A DNA stretch of 64,000 nucleotides from AP-15 sp963799085 (GCA_963799085.1 CAWCWA010000010.1:62001-126000); one strand, 5' to 3'. Counted from the stretch's first letter, positions 28,602-37,903 are shown. Numbers and translations are program-made. The notes: generated by a model not told the origin, from the letters alone.

Positions 28602-28991
28602 TTGTCGACGATCACCGCGCTCAGGCCCCATCGGCAACCCGCCCCGCCGGCCCCGCCACGTCTGCTCGACGTGATCCTGCAGACGCTCGAAGACGGCAAG
28701 GCCGAGGACATCGTCACGATCGAACTTGCCGGCAAGACGACGATCGCCGACCAGATGGTGATCGCCAGCGGCCGCTCGGCTCGGCAGGTGCTGGCCTTGA
28801 CCGAACATCTCGAAGCAGCGCTGGCGCCGCTCGCCCGCATCGCGATCGAGGGCAAGACTCGCGCTGATTGGGTATTGATCGACGCCGGCGACGTGATCGT
28901 CCACCTATTCCGGCCCGAAATTCGCGCCTACTACAATCTCGAAAAGATGTGGGGCGAGTTTCTGCCCGACAGCGAAGCGGCGCAATACTAG
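28602..28991 (+). CDS. rsfS: Ribosome silencing factor RsfS
   Basis: Binds ribosomal protein L14 and blocks subunit joining when nutrients are short. Family features are LLDVILQTLEDGKAEDIVTI, MVIASGRSARQVLALTE, DWVLIDAGDVIVHLF and the C-terminal YYNLEKMWGEF. The only start in frame is TTG 28602, with AGAGGAG twelve bases further upstream; the sequence is otherwise continuous with nadD, so a NadD-RsfS fusion is possible. The length as given, 129 residues, is usual for the family. rlmH follows immediately. Confidence 0.88.
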   Translation: MSTITALRPHRQPAPPAPPRLLDVILQTLEDGKAEDIVTIELAGKTTIADQMVIASGRSARQVLALTEHLEAALAPLARIAIEGKTRADWVLIDAGDVIVHLFRPEIRAYYNLEKMWGEFLPDSEAAQY

Positions 28992-29006
28992 GACGGGATC
29001 GGTCCG

Positions 29007-29465
29007 ATCCGCTTCCTGCTCATCGCCATCGGGCGCTTGCGCGGCGGACCTTTGAAGGATCTGCAATCGCTATACGCCGGTCGGCTTCTGCCGCCGCCCG
29101 CCATCGTCGAACTCGAAGAGCGGCGGCCGCTACCGGCGACCGAGCTGAAGCGGCGCGAGGCCGAATTGATCCTTGCGGCACTGCCGACGGGCGCCCCCTT
29201 CGTCGCCCTCGACGAGCGCGGCGCCGCGTGGTCGAGCCGCGTCCTCGCCGAGCGGATTGCCATCTGGCGCGACCGCGGTATCGGGGAACTTTGCTTCGTG
29301 ATCGGCGGCGCCGAAGGGCTTGGGCCCGCGGTTCTCGATCGCGCCGAAACAATCCTGTCGCTCGGGCCCATGACCTGGCCGCATTTCCTCGTGCGCGGCC
29401 TGCTGCTCGAACAGCTCTATCGCGCCCAGCAAATCCTGGCCGGCCACCCCTACCACCGCGGATGA
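29007..29465 (+). CDS. rlmH: 23S rRNA pseudouridine-1915 N3-methyltransferase
   Basis: SPOUT-class methyltransferase that modifies helix 69 of 23S rRNA; 152 residues if counted from position 29007. Homology begins at the codon before RFLLIAIGRLRGGPL, where relatives have MR; here that codon is ATC, with no ATG, GTG or TTG before it after the rsfS stop. TTG 29037 would remove the first beta strand. The AdoMet-binding knot is clear: FVIGGAEGLG and LSLGPMTWPHFLVRGLLLEQLYRA. Either an unusual ATC start or a single-base error explains the start. It is part of the nadD-rsfS-rlmH-gpmI run. Confidence 0.88.
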   Translation: MRFLLIAIGRLRGGPLKDLQSLYAGRLLPPPAIVELEERRPLPATELKRREAELILAALPTGAPFVALDERGAAWSSRVLAERIAIWRDRGIGELCFVIGGAEGLGPAVLDRAETILSLGPMTWPHFLVRGLLLEQLYRAQQILAGHPYHRG

Positions 29466-29559
29466 CCGACAGCTTGGACGGGCAGCACCGGAACGCTATC
29501 TCTTGCCGCCGCGTTTCGCGTATAGAGACGATACCCCTACCTCCGCGAGCATCTTCGAC

Positions 29560-31113
29560 ATGACATCGTTCTCCCGCCCCGGTCCGCTGGTGCTGTGCAT
29601 TCTCGATGGCTGGGGAGAGCGGCCGGCGTCGGGCGACAACGCGGTCGAGATGGCGCGCACGCCCAACTGGCATCGCCTGATAGCGCGCTGGCCGCATGCT
29701 CACCTGCAGGCGAGCGAGCATTTTGTCGGGCTGCCCGACGGGCAGATGGGCAATTCCGAGGTCGGCCACACCAATCTCGGCGCCGGACGCCTCGTTATGC
29801 AGGACCTGCCGCGCATCGACGCCGCCATCGCCTCGGGCGAACTGGCCGCCATGCCGGCATTGCGCCGCTTCATCCACCGGCTGCGCAAAAGTGGCGGCCG
29901 CGCGCACGTCTTCGGGCTGGTGTCGCCCGGCGGCGTGCATTCGCACCAGAACCAGATCGCCGCCCTTGCGCGGCTCCTCGCCGAGGCCGGCCTCGAAGTC
30001 GCGGTCCACGCGGTGCTCGACGGCCGAGACACGCCGCCGAAATCGGCGTCGGGCTATCTGCGCAAGTTCCAGTCCAATGTCGCCGGGCATGGGCGGGTTT
30101 GCGTCGCCGACATCGTCGGCCGCTATTACGCGATGGACCGGGACAAGCGCTGGGACCGGGTCGAGAAGGCCTACCGGCTCTTCGTCTTGGGCGAGGGCGA
30201 AAAAGCTGCGGACTCGATCGCCGCGGTCGAGGCAGCCTATGGGCGTGGCGAGACCGACGAGTTCGTATCGCCGACCGCGATCAGCGGCTACGACGGTATG
30301 CGCGATGGCGACGGGCTGCTGCTTGCCAATTTCCGCGCCGACCGGGTGCGCGAGATCGCGGCGGCACTGCTCGATCCGGATTTTGCCGGGTTCGCCCGCG
30401 ACCGGCGCGCCGCCTTCGCCGCCGCCCTCGGGCTCGTCGAATATTCGGCCGAACTGAACCCGCTGCTCGATACGCTCTTTCTACCCGAGGATCTGCGCGA
30501 CACTTTCGGCGAGGTTATCTCGAAGGCCGGGCTGACCCAGCTGCGCATCGCCGAGACCGAGAAATACGCGCACGTCACGTTTTTCTTCAATGGCGGGCGC
30601 GAGACGGTGTTTCCCGGCGAGGAGCGGATCCTGGTCCCGTCTCCCAAGGTCGCGACTTACGATCTGCAGCCCGAAATGTCCGCGCCCGAGGTCACCGATA
30701 AGGTGGTCGAGGCAATCCGGTCGCGCCGCTTTGACGTGATCGTGTTGAACTACGCCAACACCGACATGGTCGGCCATACCGGGCGCCTCGACGCCGCGAT
30801 CAAGGCGGTCGAGACGGTCGATGCCGCACTCGGTCGGCTCGCCGACGCGGTCGATGCCAGGGGCGGCACGCTCGTCATCACCGCCGACCACGGCAATGCC
30901 GAAATGATGCGCGACCCCGAATCCGGTGAGCCTCACACCGCACACACCCTGAACCCGGTGCCGCTGATCATCGTCAACCCGCCCGCTTCGGCAGCGATCG
31001 GAGGCGTCGAGAACGGCAAGCTCGCTGACGTCGCACCCACCCTGCTCGCCCTTCTCGGCCTTGGCCAACCCGCCGCGATGACCGGCCATTCGTTGCTGAT
31101 CCCGGCCACCTAG
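29560..31113 (+). CDS. gpmI: 2,3-bisphosphoglycerate-independent phosphoglycerate mutase
   Basis: Manganese-dependent glycolytic enzyme interconverting 3- and 2-phosphoglycerate; 517 residues. The nucleophile is Ser66 in PDGQMGNSEVGH. Alkaline-phosphatase-fold metal motifs are LCILDGWGE, NYANTDMVGHTG and TADHGNAE; the phosphoglycerate-binding insert has VLDGRDTPP and FRADRVREI. The start ATG is placed by homology (VLCILDGWG near residue 11). It follows rlmH by 94 bases and precedes ctpA, a common alphaproteobacterial order, although the EnvC-like hydrolase gene often found between them is missing. Confidence 0.95.
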   Translation: MTSFSRPGPLVLCILDGWGERPASGDNAVEMARTPNWHRLIARWPHAHLQASEHFVGLPDGQMGNSEVGHTNLGAGRLVMQDLPRIDAAIASGELAAMPALRRFIHRLRKSGGRAHVFGLVSPGGVHSHQNQIAALARLLAEAGLEVAVHAVLDGRDTPPKSASGYLRKFQSNVAGHGRVCVADIVGRYYAMDRDKRWDRVEKAYRLFVLGEGEKAADSIAAVEAAYGRGETDEFVSPTAISGYDGMRDGDGLLLANFRADRVREIAAALLDPDFAGFARDRRAAFAAALGLVEYSAELNPLLDTLFLPEDLRDTFGEVISKAGLTQLRIAETEKYAHVTFFFNGGRETVFPGEERILVPSPKVATYDLQPEMSAPEVTDKVVEAIRSRRFDVIVLNYANTDMVGHTGRLDAAIKAVETVDAALGRLADAVDARGGTLVITADHGNAEMMRDPESGEPHTAHTLNPVPLIIVNPPASAAIGGVENGKLADVAPTLLALLGLGQPAAMTGHSLLIPAT

Positions 31114-31159
31114 CCGGAGGCCCATCGCGCTGCAAGCTGAAGGGCTGCGGCGCCCGACC

Positions 31160-31189
31160 TTGATCATTGGGTGCGCCGCCGCATATGAT
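31160..31189 (+). promoter_or_regulatory. Putative sigma-70 promoter upstream of ctpA
   Basis: TTGATC (31160-31165) and TATGAT (31184-31189) with 18-base spacing, 54 bases ahead of the ctpA ATG. It would let ctpA be expressed independently of gpmI. Confidence 0.5.
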
Positions 31190-31243
31190 CGCGGATCGTA
31201 ATCGCTGCCGGTGGAAATGCGGCGCGCGGCTTGGGATGCATCG

Positions 31244-32539
31244 ATGAAGCGTCTGGGTGTTTTTGCGGCGACGGTTGCGGTGGTCGTCGTCTTTTCGCTG
31301 CGCCAGGACATCGGTGCGGCGACGCCGAATTCGGCCGAAACCTATAAGCAGCTTAATCTTTTTGGCGAAGTCTTCGAGCGCGTGCGCTCTAATTATGTCT
31401 CGGATGTCAACGACAACTCGCTGATCGAGTCGGCGATCAACGGCATGCTGACCTCGCTCGATCCGCACTCGAACTATATGAACACAAAAAACTTCAACGA
31501 TATGAAGGTGCAGACCCGCGGCGAATTCGGCGGGCTCGGCATCGAGGTGTCGATGGAGAGCGGCCTCGTCAAGGTGGTCTCGCCGATCGACGACACGCCG
31601 GCGGCGCGCGCCGGGTTGAAGCCGGGCGATCTGATCACCCAGCTCGACGGCGTGCCGGTGGAGGGCATGACGCTTCCCGAGGCGGTCGAAAAGATGCGCG
31701 GGCCCATCAACAGCGAGATCAAGCTGACGATCCGGCGCGACGGCCGCGACCCGTTTGACGTCAAACTGACCCGCGCCACGATCCGCATCCAGTCTGTGCG
31801 CTCGCACATGGAAGGCGACGACATCGGCTATATCCGCATCACCACCTTCAACGAACAGACCGATGTCGGGCTCAACAACGCGATGAAGAGCCTAAGGCAG
31901 CAGGCCGGCGGCAAATTGCGCGGGCTGATCGTCGACCTGCGCAACAATCCGGGCGGCCTGCTCGACCAGGCGGTCGCGGTTTCCGACGCGTTTCTCGACA
32001 AGGGTGAGATCGTGTCGACCCGCGGGCGGCGCAGTGACGATGCCCAGCGTTACAATGCCCGCCCGGGGGACGTCGCGACCGGCCTGCCGGTCGTCGTGCT
32101 GATCAACGGCGGCTCGGCCTCGGCGAGCGAAATCGTCGCCGGCGCCTTGCAGGACCATCACCGCGCGATCCTGCTTGGCACCAAATCCTTCGGCAAGGGA
32201 TCGGTCCAGACGATCATCCCGCTGCCTGGCCATGGCGCCATGCGGTTGACGACGGCGCGCTACTACACGCCGTCCGGACGCTCGATCCAGGCCAAAGGTA
32301 TCGACCCCGACATCGTCGTCGAAGCCGCCAAGATCGACGCTACGCCCGACAAGACCGACCCCAAGACCGCGGCAGCGTCTCCGAAGAAGGACGAGAAGCG
32401 CGACGATTCCGGCGAAGGCGCGGGCGGCCCCAGTTCGGTCGATCCGACCGTGATGGGTACCAAGGCCGACTACCAGTTGACCCGGGCGGTCGACATGCTG
32501 CGCGGCATCGCGCTGTTCAACGGTCGCGTCATCAACTGA
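31244..32539 (+). CDS. ctpA: Carboxy-terminal processing protease (S41 family)
   Basis: Periplasmic S41 serine protease of 431 residues that trims C-termini of envelope proteins. A signal anchor (RLGVFAATVAVVVVFSL) is followed by an N-terminal helical domain, a PDZ domain around 95-180 (GGLGIEVSMESG, AGLKPGDLI), and the protease core with IVDLRNNPGGLLDQAV. The catalytic Ser lies in SASASE at 291-296 and Lys318 in SFGKGSVQ. A charged Lys/Asp linker (about 375-405) precedes a conserved C-terminal helix (DYQLTRAVDMLRG). The ATG has GGGA seven bases upstream. Convergent with the ribokinase gene. Confidence 0.92.
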   Translation: MKRLGVFAATVAVVVVFSLRQDIGAATPNSAETYKQLNLFGEVFERVRSNYVSDVNDNSLIESAINGMLTSLDPHSNYMNTKNFNDMKVQTRGEFGGLGIEVSMESGLVKVVSPIDDTPAARAGLKPGDLITQLDGVPVEGMTLPEAVEKMRGPINSEIKLTIRRDGRDPFDVKLTRATIRIQSVRSHMEGDDIGYIRITTFNEQTDVGLNNAMKSLRQQAGGKLRGLIVDLRNNPGGLLDQAVAVSDAFLDKGEIVSTRGRRSDDAQRYNARPGDVATGLPVVVLINGGSASASEIVAGALQDHHRAILLGTKSFGKGSVQTIIPLPGHGAMRLTTARYYTPSGRSIQAKGIDPDIVVEAAKIDATPDKTDPKTAAASPKKDEKRDDSGEGAGGPSSVDPTVMGTKADYQLTRAVDMLRGIALFNGRVIN

Positions 32540-32542
32540 CCC

Positions 32543-32560
32543 ACTGCGCCAGCAGTCTTC
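32543..32560. terminator. Small hairpin between convergent ctpA and ribokinase genes
   Basis: ACTGC (32543-32547) pairs with GCAGT (32552-32556) around a four-base loop, followed by CTTCT. It is a weak candidate for a shared terminator in the 20-base convergent gap. Confidence 0.3.
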
Positions 32561-33438
32561 TAAGGCGGCAATTGCAGAAGGGCGGCGTCGATCTCGGTTG
32601 CGCTGGGCAACGCCGCCTGGGCGCCATGGGCGAGGCAGGCAAGACCGGCCGCGGCATTCGCCCGGCGCAGCGCTGCGTCGAGCGGCAGCCGAAGATCGAG
32701 GGCGGCGGCAAGGACGCCGATAAAGGCGTCGCCCGCACCGGTCGTATCGACCGGTTCGATTTCGAGCGCGGGTGCCACAATGCGCGTCCCGTCGGCAAGA
32801 TCGGCCATCGCCCCGGCGGCACCCCGCGTCACCACGATGCCCTGCCGAAGCCGGCGGGCCAATTCGCCGGGCGGCGCGTCGAGCGCTGCGGCTTCGCCCT
32901 CATTGGCGACCAGGAGATCGAGCTGCGGCAACAGTTCGGCGTCGAGCGGCAACGCCGGGGCCAGGTTGAGCAGCACGCGGCCGCCGCGACCGCGAACCCG
33001 GGCGATGAGTCCGGCGGTTTCCGGCAGCGGAACCTCCATCTGGGCGACGAGCAGTGTCTGCGGTCCGACCATGCTGTCCGGCACCTGGTCCGCGCGCGCT
33101 GCGGCATTGGCGCCCGACGCGACGGCGATCATGTTCTCGCCGTCGCTCGCCACCACGATCCCGGCATACCCGGTCGGGCGCTTGACTTTGCGCACCAGCC
33201 GCAGATCGACGCCGGCGGGGCGCAATCCATCAAGCGCTATATCGGCGAAGAAGTCCTCGCCGACCGCGCCCGCCAACACTACCTCGGCCCCGGCCCGCCG
33301 CGCCGCCAACGCCTGATTGGCGCCCTTGCCGCCGGGAACCATCAAGTAGTCGCCACCGAGTACGGTTTCTCCCGGATGCGGCAACCGCCCGACCGGGACG
33401 ATCAGATCGACATTTATCGAACCGAAGATCACAATCAT
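32560..33438 (-). CDS. rbsK: Ribokinase (PfkB family)
   Basis: PfkB-family sugar kinase of 292 residues, most like ribokinase, which phosphorylates D-ribose at O5. The N-terminus has FGSINVDLI and PGGKGANQALAARRAGA (PfkB signature 1, with the ribose-binding Lys/Asn), and the C-terminal signature is PVDTTGAGDAFIG with the catalytic Asp. GGAAAGG is nine bases before the ATG. It is divergent from the aldo/keto reductase operon, so the two may share control. No ribose transporter is nearby and the true sugar could differ. Confidence 0.85.
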   Translation of the reverse strand: MIVIFGSINVDLIVPVGRLPHPGETVLGGDYLMVPGGKGANQALAARRAGAEVVLAGAVGEDFFADIALDGLRPAGVDLRLVRKVKRPTGYAGIVVASDGENMIAVASGANAAARADQVPDSMVGPQTLLVAQMEVPLPETAGLIARVRGRGGRVLLNLAPALPLDAELLPQLDLLVANEGEAAALDAPPGELARRLRQGIVVTRGAAGAMADLADGTRIVAPALEIEPVDTTGAGDAFIGVLAAALDLRLPLDAALRRANAAAGLACLAHGAQAALPSATEIDAALLQLPP

Positions 33439-33513
33439 TCGTGCGCGCCTTTCCGGGGGATGCCGCCTTTTCGAGTGACGATACGATTTTAGATACTTGG
33501 CGGAACCGACGAC

Positions 33514-34518
33514 ATGGCGGCGTTCGAGAAACGGTCCTTGGGTCGCACTGCCGTTGAGGTGACCGCTCTCGGCCTGGGCTCCGCCACGCTCGGCGGCCAT
33601 CGCGTTCTGGTCGCGCCCGAAGAGGGGGACCGTGTGGTTCGCGCCGCCTGGAAGGCGGGTGTGCGCTATTTCGATACCGCGCCGTTCTATGGGTTTGGGA
33701 AGGCGGAGCGTTGCGTCGGCGACGCCTTGCGCGCGATGCCGCGCGGCGAATGGGTGCTGTCGTCGAAGGTCGGCCGGCTGCTGCGGCCTCGCCCCGACGC
33801 GGCCCCGCCGGACGGCTTCCAGCATCCGTTGCCGTTCGAGCCGGTATTCGACTATTCCTATGACGGCGTCATGCGTTCCTTTGAGGACAGCCTTCTACGG
33901 CTCGGCCTCTCGCGTATCGACGTCCTGTTCGCCCACGATATCGGCAGCCGGCAGCATGGCGCTGCTGCACATGCTCGGGTGATACGGAAATTCCACAGCG
34001 GCGGCTATCGCGCGCTCGAGGAGTTGCGCCGCAGTGGCGCCGTGCGGGCGATCGGCGTCGGCGTGAACGAGGCGGCGGTCCTGATCGAAGTGATGGAATG
34101 GGGCGACTGGGATGTGTTCCTGCTCGCCGGCCGCTACACCCTCCTCGAGCAGGCGCCGATCGAGGATCTGCTGCCGCGCTGTCTGGGCGCCGGGATCTCG
34201 GTCGTGATCGGCGCGCCGCTCAATACCGGGGCGCTCGCCGGCCGCGACAGCTGGAACTACCGCCCGGTCCCCGCCGAGATCGTCGAAAGAATGGCGGCGA
34301 TCAAAGCTGTCTGCGACCGCCATGCGGTGCCGCTGATGGCGGCTGCCCTGCAGTTTCCGCTTGCCCATCCGGCGGTGGCGGCGATCATTCCGGGACCGCG
34401 CAACGCCGCCGAATTCGAAACCAATCTACGGCTGCTGCAACACCCAATCCCGCCGGCGTTATGGTCGGATCTGCGCGGCGGGGGCCTGCTCCACCCGGCG
34501 GCCCCGACACCCGGGTGA
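33514..34518 (+). CDS. Aldo/keto reductase
   Basis: A 334-residue NAD(P)-linked aldo/keto reductase of the D-threo-aldose/L-fucose dehydrogenase-like group. The catalytic tetrad is visible: Asp54 and Tyr59 in YFDTAPFYG, Lys85 in SSKVGRLL, and His141 in LFAHDIG. Cofactor-binding residues lie in IIPGPRNAAEFETN. It is first in a three-gene run with the cysteine hydrolase (30-base gap) and HpcH/HpaI aldolase (22-base gap), which looks like a small catabolic operon for a sugar-derived or hydroxy acid. Confidence 0.88.
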   Translation: MAAFEKRSLGRTAVEVTALGLGSATLGGHRVLVAPEEGDRVVRAAWKAGVRYFDTAPFYGFGKAERCVGDALRAMPRGEWVLSSKVGRLLRPRPDAAPPDGFQHPLPFEPVFDYSYDGVMRSFEDSLLRLGLSRIDVLFAHDIGSRQHGAAAHARVIRKFHSGGYRALEELRRSGAVRAIGVGVNEAAVLIEVMEWGDWDVFLLAGRYTLLEQAPIEDLLPRCLGAGISVVIGAPLNTGALAGRDSWNYRPVPAEIVERMAAIKAVCDRHAVPLMAAALQFPLAHPAVAAIIPGPRNAAEFETNLRLLQHPIPPALWSDLRGGGLLHPAAPTPG

Positions 34519-34548
34519 CCTATCCTTTGCGCGAAGAGGAGGATTGCG

Positions 34549-35256
34549 ATGAAATTGAACGGCGGCACAATACCCGACCACATCGTCGAACGCGTCGTCG
34601 CCCGCCGCGGCAGCGAGCACTGCTACGCGGACCTCGACCCGGCGCGCACGACCCTTGTCGTCATCGACCTGCAGCACGCCTTCATGAACGACGCGGTCGG
34701 CCATGCGGTCTGCCCGGCGGCGCGCGACATCGTGCCGGCGGTGAACCGGCTGGCGGCGGCGGTGCGCGAGACGGGCGGCGGCGTCTTCTGGGTCAAGATG
34801 ACGCATGACGAGCGCTGTCTCGACGAATGGTCGGTGGCGCACGAGATGGCGTCGCCGGCGATGCGCGAGAAACGCGTCGCCGCCCTCAGCGAAGGCACGC
34901 TCGGCCACGAACTCTGGCCGACCCTCGACGTGCGGCCGCAGGACGAGATCGTCAAGAAATACCGCTACAGCGGCTTCATGCCGGGCACCTCGGAGCTTCC
35001 CGACCGGTTGCGGGCGCGCGGCTTCGACACAGTGCTCGTTACCGGCACGGTGACCAATGTCTGCTGCGAGAGTTCGGCGCGCGACGCCAACATGACCAAT
35101 TTCCGCACGATCATGGTCTCCGACGGCAACGCCGCAATGACCCGGGAGGAGCACGACGCCTCGCTGACCGCCTTTTACAATACCTTCGGCGACGTGATGG
35201 ACACCGACATGATCGTCGCCGCACTACGCCGCCGCGGCGCGGCGCGGGCCGCGTGA
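34549..35256 (+). CDS. Isochorismatase-family cysteine hydrolase
   Basis: A 235-residue cysteine hydrolase of the isochorismatase-like fold, acting on amides, ureas or carbamates. The catalytic triad is Asp40 (VVIDLQHAF), Lys136 or Lys137 (VKKYRYSGF), and Cys172 (VTNVCCESSARDA). An AGGAGG-type site lies before the ATG. It resembles RutB- and N-carbamoylsarcosine-amidase-like enzymes, but the substrate is open. Middle gene of the aldo/keto reductase operon. Confidence 0.87.
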   Translation: MKLNGGTIPDHIVERVVARRGSEHCYADLDPARTTLVVIDLQHAFMNDAVGHAVCPAARDIVPAVNRLAAAVRETGGGVFWVKMTHDERCLDEWSVAHEMASPAMREKRVAALSEGTLGHELWPTLDVRPQDEIVKKYRYSGFMPGTSELPDRLRARGFDTVLVTGTVTNVCCESSARDANMTNFRTIMVSDGNAAMTREEHDASLTAFYNTFGDVMDTDMIVAALRRRGAARAA

Positions 35257-35278
35257 CGGCAACAAAGGGAGAAGCGCT

Positions 35279-36071
35279 ATGAGGGAAAATCGGGTCAAAC
35301 GCATTCTGCGCGAGGGAGGTTTGGCGCTCGGCACCCATGTCGGCGGCATCCCCGACCCGCAGATCGTTGAGATCATCGGGCTCGCCGGCTTCGACGCCGC
35401 CTTTATCGACATGGAGCATACGAGCTTCGACTTGCATGATGTGCAGGCGATGGTGATGGCGGCGGAGCGGGTCGGCATTACGCCGATCGTGCGCACGCCG
35501 GGCTTCGACCCGGCCTTCATCCTGCGCCTCCTCGACATGGGCGTGCAGGGAATCCAGGTGCCGCATGTCGGCGATGCCGAGACGGCGCGGGCCGCGGTCA
35601 AGGCGGTGCGCTATCCGCCCGAGGGTGAGCGCGGCATGGCGGCCGGCAGCCGGGCGGCCGAATTCGGCCGCATCCCGCTCGTCGAGCATATGGCGCAGTC
35701 GAACCGCGAGATCCTGCTCGCCTGCATGATCGAGGACATGGCGGCGGTCGAGCGCATCGACGAGATCGCCGCGGTCGAGGGCGTCGACCTTTTGGCGGTG
35801 GGCCCGTCCGATCTGTCGCGTTCGCTGGGTGTGAGCGGTCATCCCGACCACCCGCGGCTGGTGGCGGCGATCGACCGGGTGCGCGAGGCCGCGAAGAAGA
35901 GCGCCGGCGCGCGCTTGGCCCTGCCGCTGAACCACGCCGCCTTCCCGCGCGACGCCGCTCCAACTCAGAGAACTCGGTGCCGGCTACACGAATTGCGCGC
36001 CGACCCCCGAGGCGCGCTTGCTGCACTCGATGCGCAGCCAGGCCGCCGAGCAGCGCAAGCTTCTGGGCTAG
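35279..36071 (+). CDS. HpcH/HpaI aldolase-family protein (one frame break)
   Basis: Class II metal-dependent aldolase, about 263 residues, of the HpcH/HpaI (2,4-dihydroxyhept-2-enedioate aldolase) group, which cleaves to pyruvate or a related keto acid and an aldehyde. Features are LGTHVGGIPDPQ, DAAFIDMEHTSFD (metal-site Asp/Glu), GVQGIQVPHV and EGVDLLAVGPSDLSRSLG. One extra C near 35959 throws the frame; past it the true end reads GAGYTNCAPTPEARLLHSM and stops at 36071. Without that correction the frame runs on into the next gene and appears to fuse with it. Last gene of the operon; GGGAGAAG precedes the ATG. Confidence 0.85.
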
Positions 36072-36096
36072 CGCCGGCGCCGCCTTGGCGCCTTCG

Positions 36097-37903
36097 ATGT
36101 TCGCGCCGCCCGTCGCTAAGCCCAAGCCCGCGCGGGCCGGGGGGCGGCGGACCGGCGACGCGGCGGGCGCCAAGGCTGCCGCATCGCACGGCTGCAGTTG
36201 CCACGACCGTGGCCGCAAATCGATCCTCGCCGCCGAGCGCGACCCTCTCCGCCTATTTCGCGCCGCGCTTTGGAGCCTGGGCGCGCTCGCTGTCGGGAGC
36301 GGCCTCGACCCTGCCGGGCGACGCAGCCGAACGCTCGGCCGAGCGCGCCGCCCAAACCGCAAGCGCCGATGAGCGGGTCCCGACGGCAACCCCCACCAGC
36401 GGCGAACTGCCGCAGATCGGGACGCCGCCTTGGGGCGCTGGGCGGGCCTTGACCCGCGACGAGCGGCGCTGGCACGAGCCGCGCATCGGCGTCGATCTCG
36501 CTGAGGTGCGCCTTCATCAGGGAGCGGAGCCCGCTCGCTGGGCCCGGCTGCTCGCCGCCCGCGCCTTTGCGATCGGTCGCGACGTGGTGATCGGGTCGGA
36601 CGCCTATTCTCCTGCAACCGCGCCAGGCCGCCATCTTCTCGCTCACGAACTCGCCCATGTCGCGGTGTCGCGGGGGCAGGGCCCGCTCCTTGCCCGTGTG
36701 GCGCTTGCCGCCGCCGATTTCGACTTGCTCGCCGATGCGCTGCACGATGCCGTCGCGAACCCGAAAGCGGACGAGGAACTGATCTATGTGGCACTGCAGA
36801 AGCTCGAGCGCGACGCCGCGGCGATTGCCGCGCTGAAGGCCGCCTATCGCAAGCGCTACAAGACCGACCTCGTGACCGACCTCGCCGCGCGGTTGAAGGG
36901 CCGCAGCCTCGGGCTCGCCGACACGCTCCTCGGCGTCAAGGGCGGGATCGGGGTCGCAACGGCGCCGCCCGCCACGCCGACCAAATACGAGGCCGCCAGC
37001 CGCGTCGTTCACGCGGCCTTGACGGCCAAGGCGATCGACGCCGCGGGAATCTACGCCGCGCTATTGCCGCTGATGCGCGATCCGGGCCGCGCCGCGACTT
37101 TGAAGACGGCCTATTCGAGCCTGTTCAACAGCGGCCTCGAGGCCGACCTTGCGGCCAAACTTGCCGGCGCCGACCTCTCCTATGCGCTCTATCTGCTGAA
37201 CGCGCCGGGACCGGCCGCGGCGCACGCGCCGACGATCTTCAAGGCGCAGCCCGGCCCCGGCACGCCGCCCAAGACGATACCGCCCGCCGTTGCCGGGGGC
37301 GCGGTCACTGCCGCCACCGAGGTGCCCTGGGAGACGAAATCCGGAAAGAAGGGCCAGTACGGGTTCGGCGTCGGCTACAGCGGCGCGCTCTCGCAGGATA
37401 GCCGCTGGCTGCAATTCATCGAGCGCGAAATCGACTACGTCCCGAAGAGCGGGGGCAAGCCCGTGCCGCTCGACCGCGAGGTGTCGAGCGGCGGCGGCAA
37501 AAACAAGTACCGGCTGACGACGGCCGCCGCCTCGCCCAACTGGGTCGTCGACAGTTACAATTCGGCGAACCCGTTCTTCGACGAGACCCATTCTTCCGAC
37601 GCCTGGCGTGACGCTGCCTCGGTCTCGATCTACGACGCGCCCTCGGCCTTCGACCATATCGTCAAGGAGCTATTCGACAATGGCGCCTCAGCGGTGACCT
37701 CGCGCGCCCATTTCGACATCTATCTGATCCGGGCCTTCAGCGCGATCTATCATGTCGAGATCGAGATCCTCTGGAGCTATTCCGCACCCGACAGGCGCAC
37801 GACGAACCGTGACATCAGGGCGACCGGCGTGGTCACGGGCTTGTCGGGAGCGCTCAAATCGGCCCTCACCGCCCGCTACCCCGCCTTCGCCTATATTCGT
37901 TGA
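36097..37903 (+). CDS. DUF4157 (HEXXH) protein with annexin-like repeats and an unknown C-terminal domain
   Basis: About 602 residues after allowing one extra base near 36190. It opens MFAPPVAKPKP, as DUF4157 proteins do. The DUF4157 domain (36470-36680) reads RIGVDLAEVRLHQG, ARAFAIGRDVVIG and HLLAHELAHV, with the zinc-protease motif HELAH intact. Two helical repeats follow (LIYVALQKLERDAAAI..LKAAYRKRY and GIYAALLPLMRDPGRA..LKTAYSSLF), like the annexin-like repeats of extracellular contractile-injection-system (eCIS) proteins. The C-terminal 200 residues (from 37310) match nothing I recognise. DUF4157 proteins occur in eCIS loci, where the domain is linked to processing or loading of cargo; no eCIS structural genes are here. 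The TGA stop coincides with the first bases of the IS end, so the natural C-terminus may be lost. No signal peptide. Confidence 0.75.

Noticed and set aside
35279..37903. A giant fusion of HpcH/HpaI aldolase with the DUF4157 protein
   Set aside because: The aldolase frame is lost through one extra base near 35959; in the correct frame it stops at 36071, and the DUF4157 gene has its own typical start at 36097.
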